5,487 bases of DNA from Bacteroidales bacterium (GTDB taxonomy: Bacteria > Bacteroidota > Bacteroidia > Bacteroidales > NBLH01), in contig JAOZNO010000288.1 in assembly GCA_029933755.1 (NCBI GenBank), positions 1 to 5,487 of the forward strand, written 5' to 3'. Under the pieces are notes generated by a model that was not told where the DNA came from, ran no database searches, and worked only from the letters and a program-made list of their open reading frames with translations. Both the position numbers and the translations under genes were made by a program. Positions 4,402-5,487 of this stretch are shown piece after piece (the stretch's first letter is position 1; the number at the start of each line of letters is the position of its first letter).

Positions 4402-5487
4402 ACGATAATAAATAAATTAACAGCCTGGAAAAACAAAAAAAATCGTAAACCACTGATATTAAGAGGTGCAAGACAGGTTGGTAAAACGACTTTGGTTAAA
4501 ATGTTTGCCAAAGAATTTGACTATTTTATTAATTTGAACTTAGACAAAACGGGTGATTTGCAAGTTTTTGAACAAAATGATAATCTGGAAACCATTATTT
4601 CCATCCTATTTTTACAAAATAGTATTCCAGCAAATAAAAACCAAGCGAAAATTTTAATTTTTATTGATGAAATACAAAATTCGCCAAAAACCGTGGCCTT
4701 ACTCCGTTATTTTTATGAAGAAAAAAACGAGCTTTACGTTATTGCTGCCGGCTCATTGCTCGAAAGCATTTTAGGTACCCAGATAAGTTTCCCTGTTGGA
4801 AGGGTTGAGTTTTTAATACTCAGGCCTTTTAGTTTTCAGGAATATTTAATGGCCAAAAATAAAAATACCGAAATTGAATTATTATCAAATCCCCCTTTTC
4901 CTGAATATGCACATCTACACCTACTTGATTTATTTAAGGAATACACTTTAATTGGTGGAATGCCTGAAATAGTAAGTAACTATATCGAACATCAGGATTT
5001 GGTTCAAATAGCCGACATTTTCGATGATTTAATTACTACTTATCTCGAAGATGTTGAAAAATATTCAAAAAATCCAAATCAAACAAAAATAATAAGGCAT
5101 ATAATTAATAACTCTATAAAACTGGCAGGTGAACGAATTAAATTTGAAGGTTTTGCCCAATCAAACTATAAATCAAAAGATGTTAGTGAATGTTTTCGTA
5201 TTTTAGAAAAAACTTTTTTTTTACATCTTGTTTACCCCACAACTGCAACAAAAATACCTGCAATTGAAAATTTAAAAAAATCACCTAAATTACATATTTT
5301 AGATACTGGGATAATAAATAAGTTTGCCGGTGTACAGTCACAAATTTTAAGTAATACTAAAATTGATAGTGTATTTGAAGGCAAAATAGCAGAGCACATT
5401 ACAGGACAAGAACTTCTATCCTTGCAAACAAGTGTTTTGGCAAAAAATGTTTTTTGGGTAAAAGAAAAAAAACAATCAAATGCCGAA
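4390..5487 (+). CDS. P-loop ATPase of the AAA_14/DUF4143 family (3' truncated by window end)
   Basis: The frame is open from ATG 4390 for 366 codons to the window edge. An in-frame TAA at 4372-4374 fixes the start. Walker A is GARQVGKT (residues 26-33), Walker B is ILIFIDE (88-94), a sensor-like AAGS lies at 119-122, and an FPVGR stretch (134-138) with Arg138 is the likely arginine finger. The N-terminal ATPase module (about 1-155, ending LRPFSFQEYL) is followed by a DUF4143-type C-terminal module from about 205, with GGMPEIV and FEGKIAEHITGQELL. The last visible residues (FWVKEKKQSNAE) begin the stretch that in this family usually continues into EVDFV of a nuclease-like fold; that part is missing here. 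Relatives are usually about 380-440 aa, so perhaps 20-70 residues are lost. The cellular role of the family is not settled. Roles in DNA processing or mobile/defence contexts have been suggested, but nothing here decides it. There is no visible partner gene. Confidence 0.88.
   Translation, partial: MYKRTIINKLTAWKNKKNRKPLILRGARQVGKTTLVKMFAKEFDYFINLNLDKTGDLQVFEQNDNLETIISILFLQNSIPANKNQAKILIFIDEIQNSPKTVALLRYFYEEKNELYVIAAGSLLESILGTQISFPVGRVEFLILRPFSFQEYLMAKNKNTEIELLSNPPFPEYAHLHLLDLFKEYTLIGGMPEIVSNYIEHQDLVQIADIFDDLITTYLEDVEKYSKNPNQTKIIRHIINNSIKLAGERIKFEGFAQSNYKSKDVSECFRILEKTFFLHLVYPTTATKIPAIENLKKSPKLHILDTGIINKFAGVQSQILSNTKIDSVFEGKIAEHITGQELLSLQTSVLAKNVFWVKEKKQSNAE

Overview
The window looks like part of a chromosome from a member of the Bacteroidota, probably a Bacteroidales/Marinilabiliales- or Flavobacteriia-like organism. 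The evidence is low GC content, start codons preceded by A-rich stretches instead of Shine-Dalgarno sequences, a promoter of the Bacteroidota type (TTTG, then TAnnTTTG), the tail of a fibronectin-III-like surface protein, and an AAA_14/DUF4143-type ATPase, a family abundant in that phylum. No genus can be named from the sequence alone.

Layout from left to right: (1) positions 1-81 hold the last 26 codons of an FN3-like protein, followed by a weak terminator. (2) Positions 158-554 are a long regulatory leader for branched-chain amino acid synthesis. It has a promoter, a 23-codon leader peptide very rich in Val/Leu/Ile, a strong intrinsic terminator with nine Ts, and a 10-bp antiterminator pairing that excludes the terminator stem. 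A long imperfect palindrome and a small hairpin follow. (3) ilvB (555-2285) and ilvN/ilvH (2476-3027) encode the large and small subunits of acetolactate synthase. They are separated by an unusually long spacer filled by a second, unrelated palindromic element. (4) On the opposite strand, 3137-4018 encodes a complete ABC-2 (Wzm/KpsM-type) polysaccharide-export permease with no ATPase partner in view. (5) A 371-base AT-rich region ends in three direct repeats of exactly 33-bp period, the last running into the start of (6) a P-loop ATPase at 4390 that is cut by the window end.

The ilv part forms one coherent unit. Charged tRNA(Val/Leu/Ile) would let the ribosome finish the leader peptide, cover the 5' antiterminator arm and terminate transcription before ilvB. 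Shortage would stall the ribosome upstream and allow read-through into ilvB-ilvN, whose products make 2-acetolactate/2-aceto-2-hydroxybutyrate under feedback control by valine through the ACT-domain subunit. The large subunit carries Leu where the family usually has the substrate-specificity Trp (residue 486), which may alter 2-ketobutyrate preference and herbicide sensitivity. The permease and the ATPase have no evident functional link to ilv.
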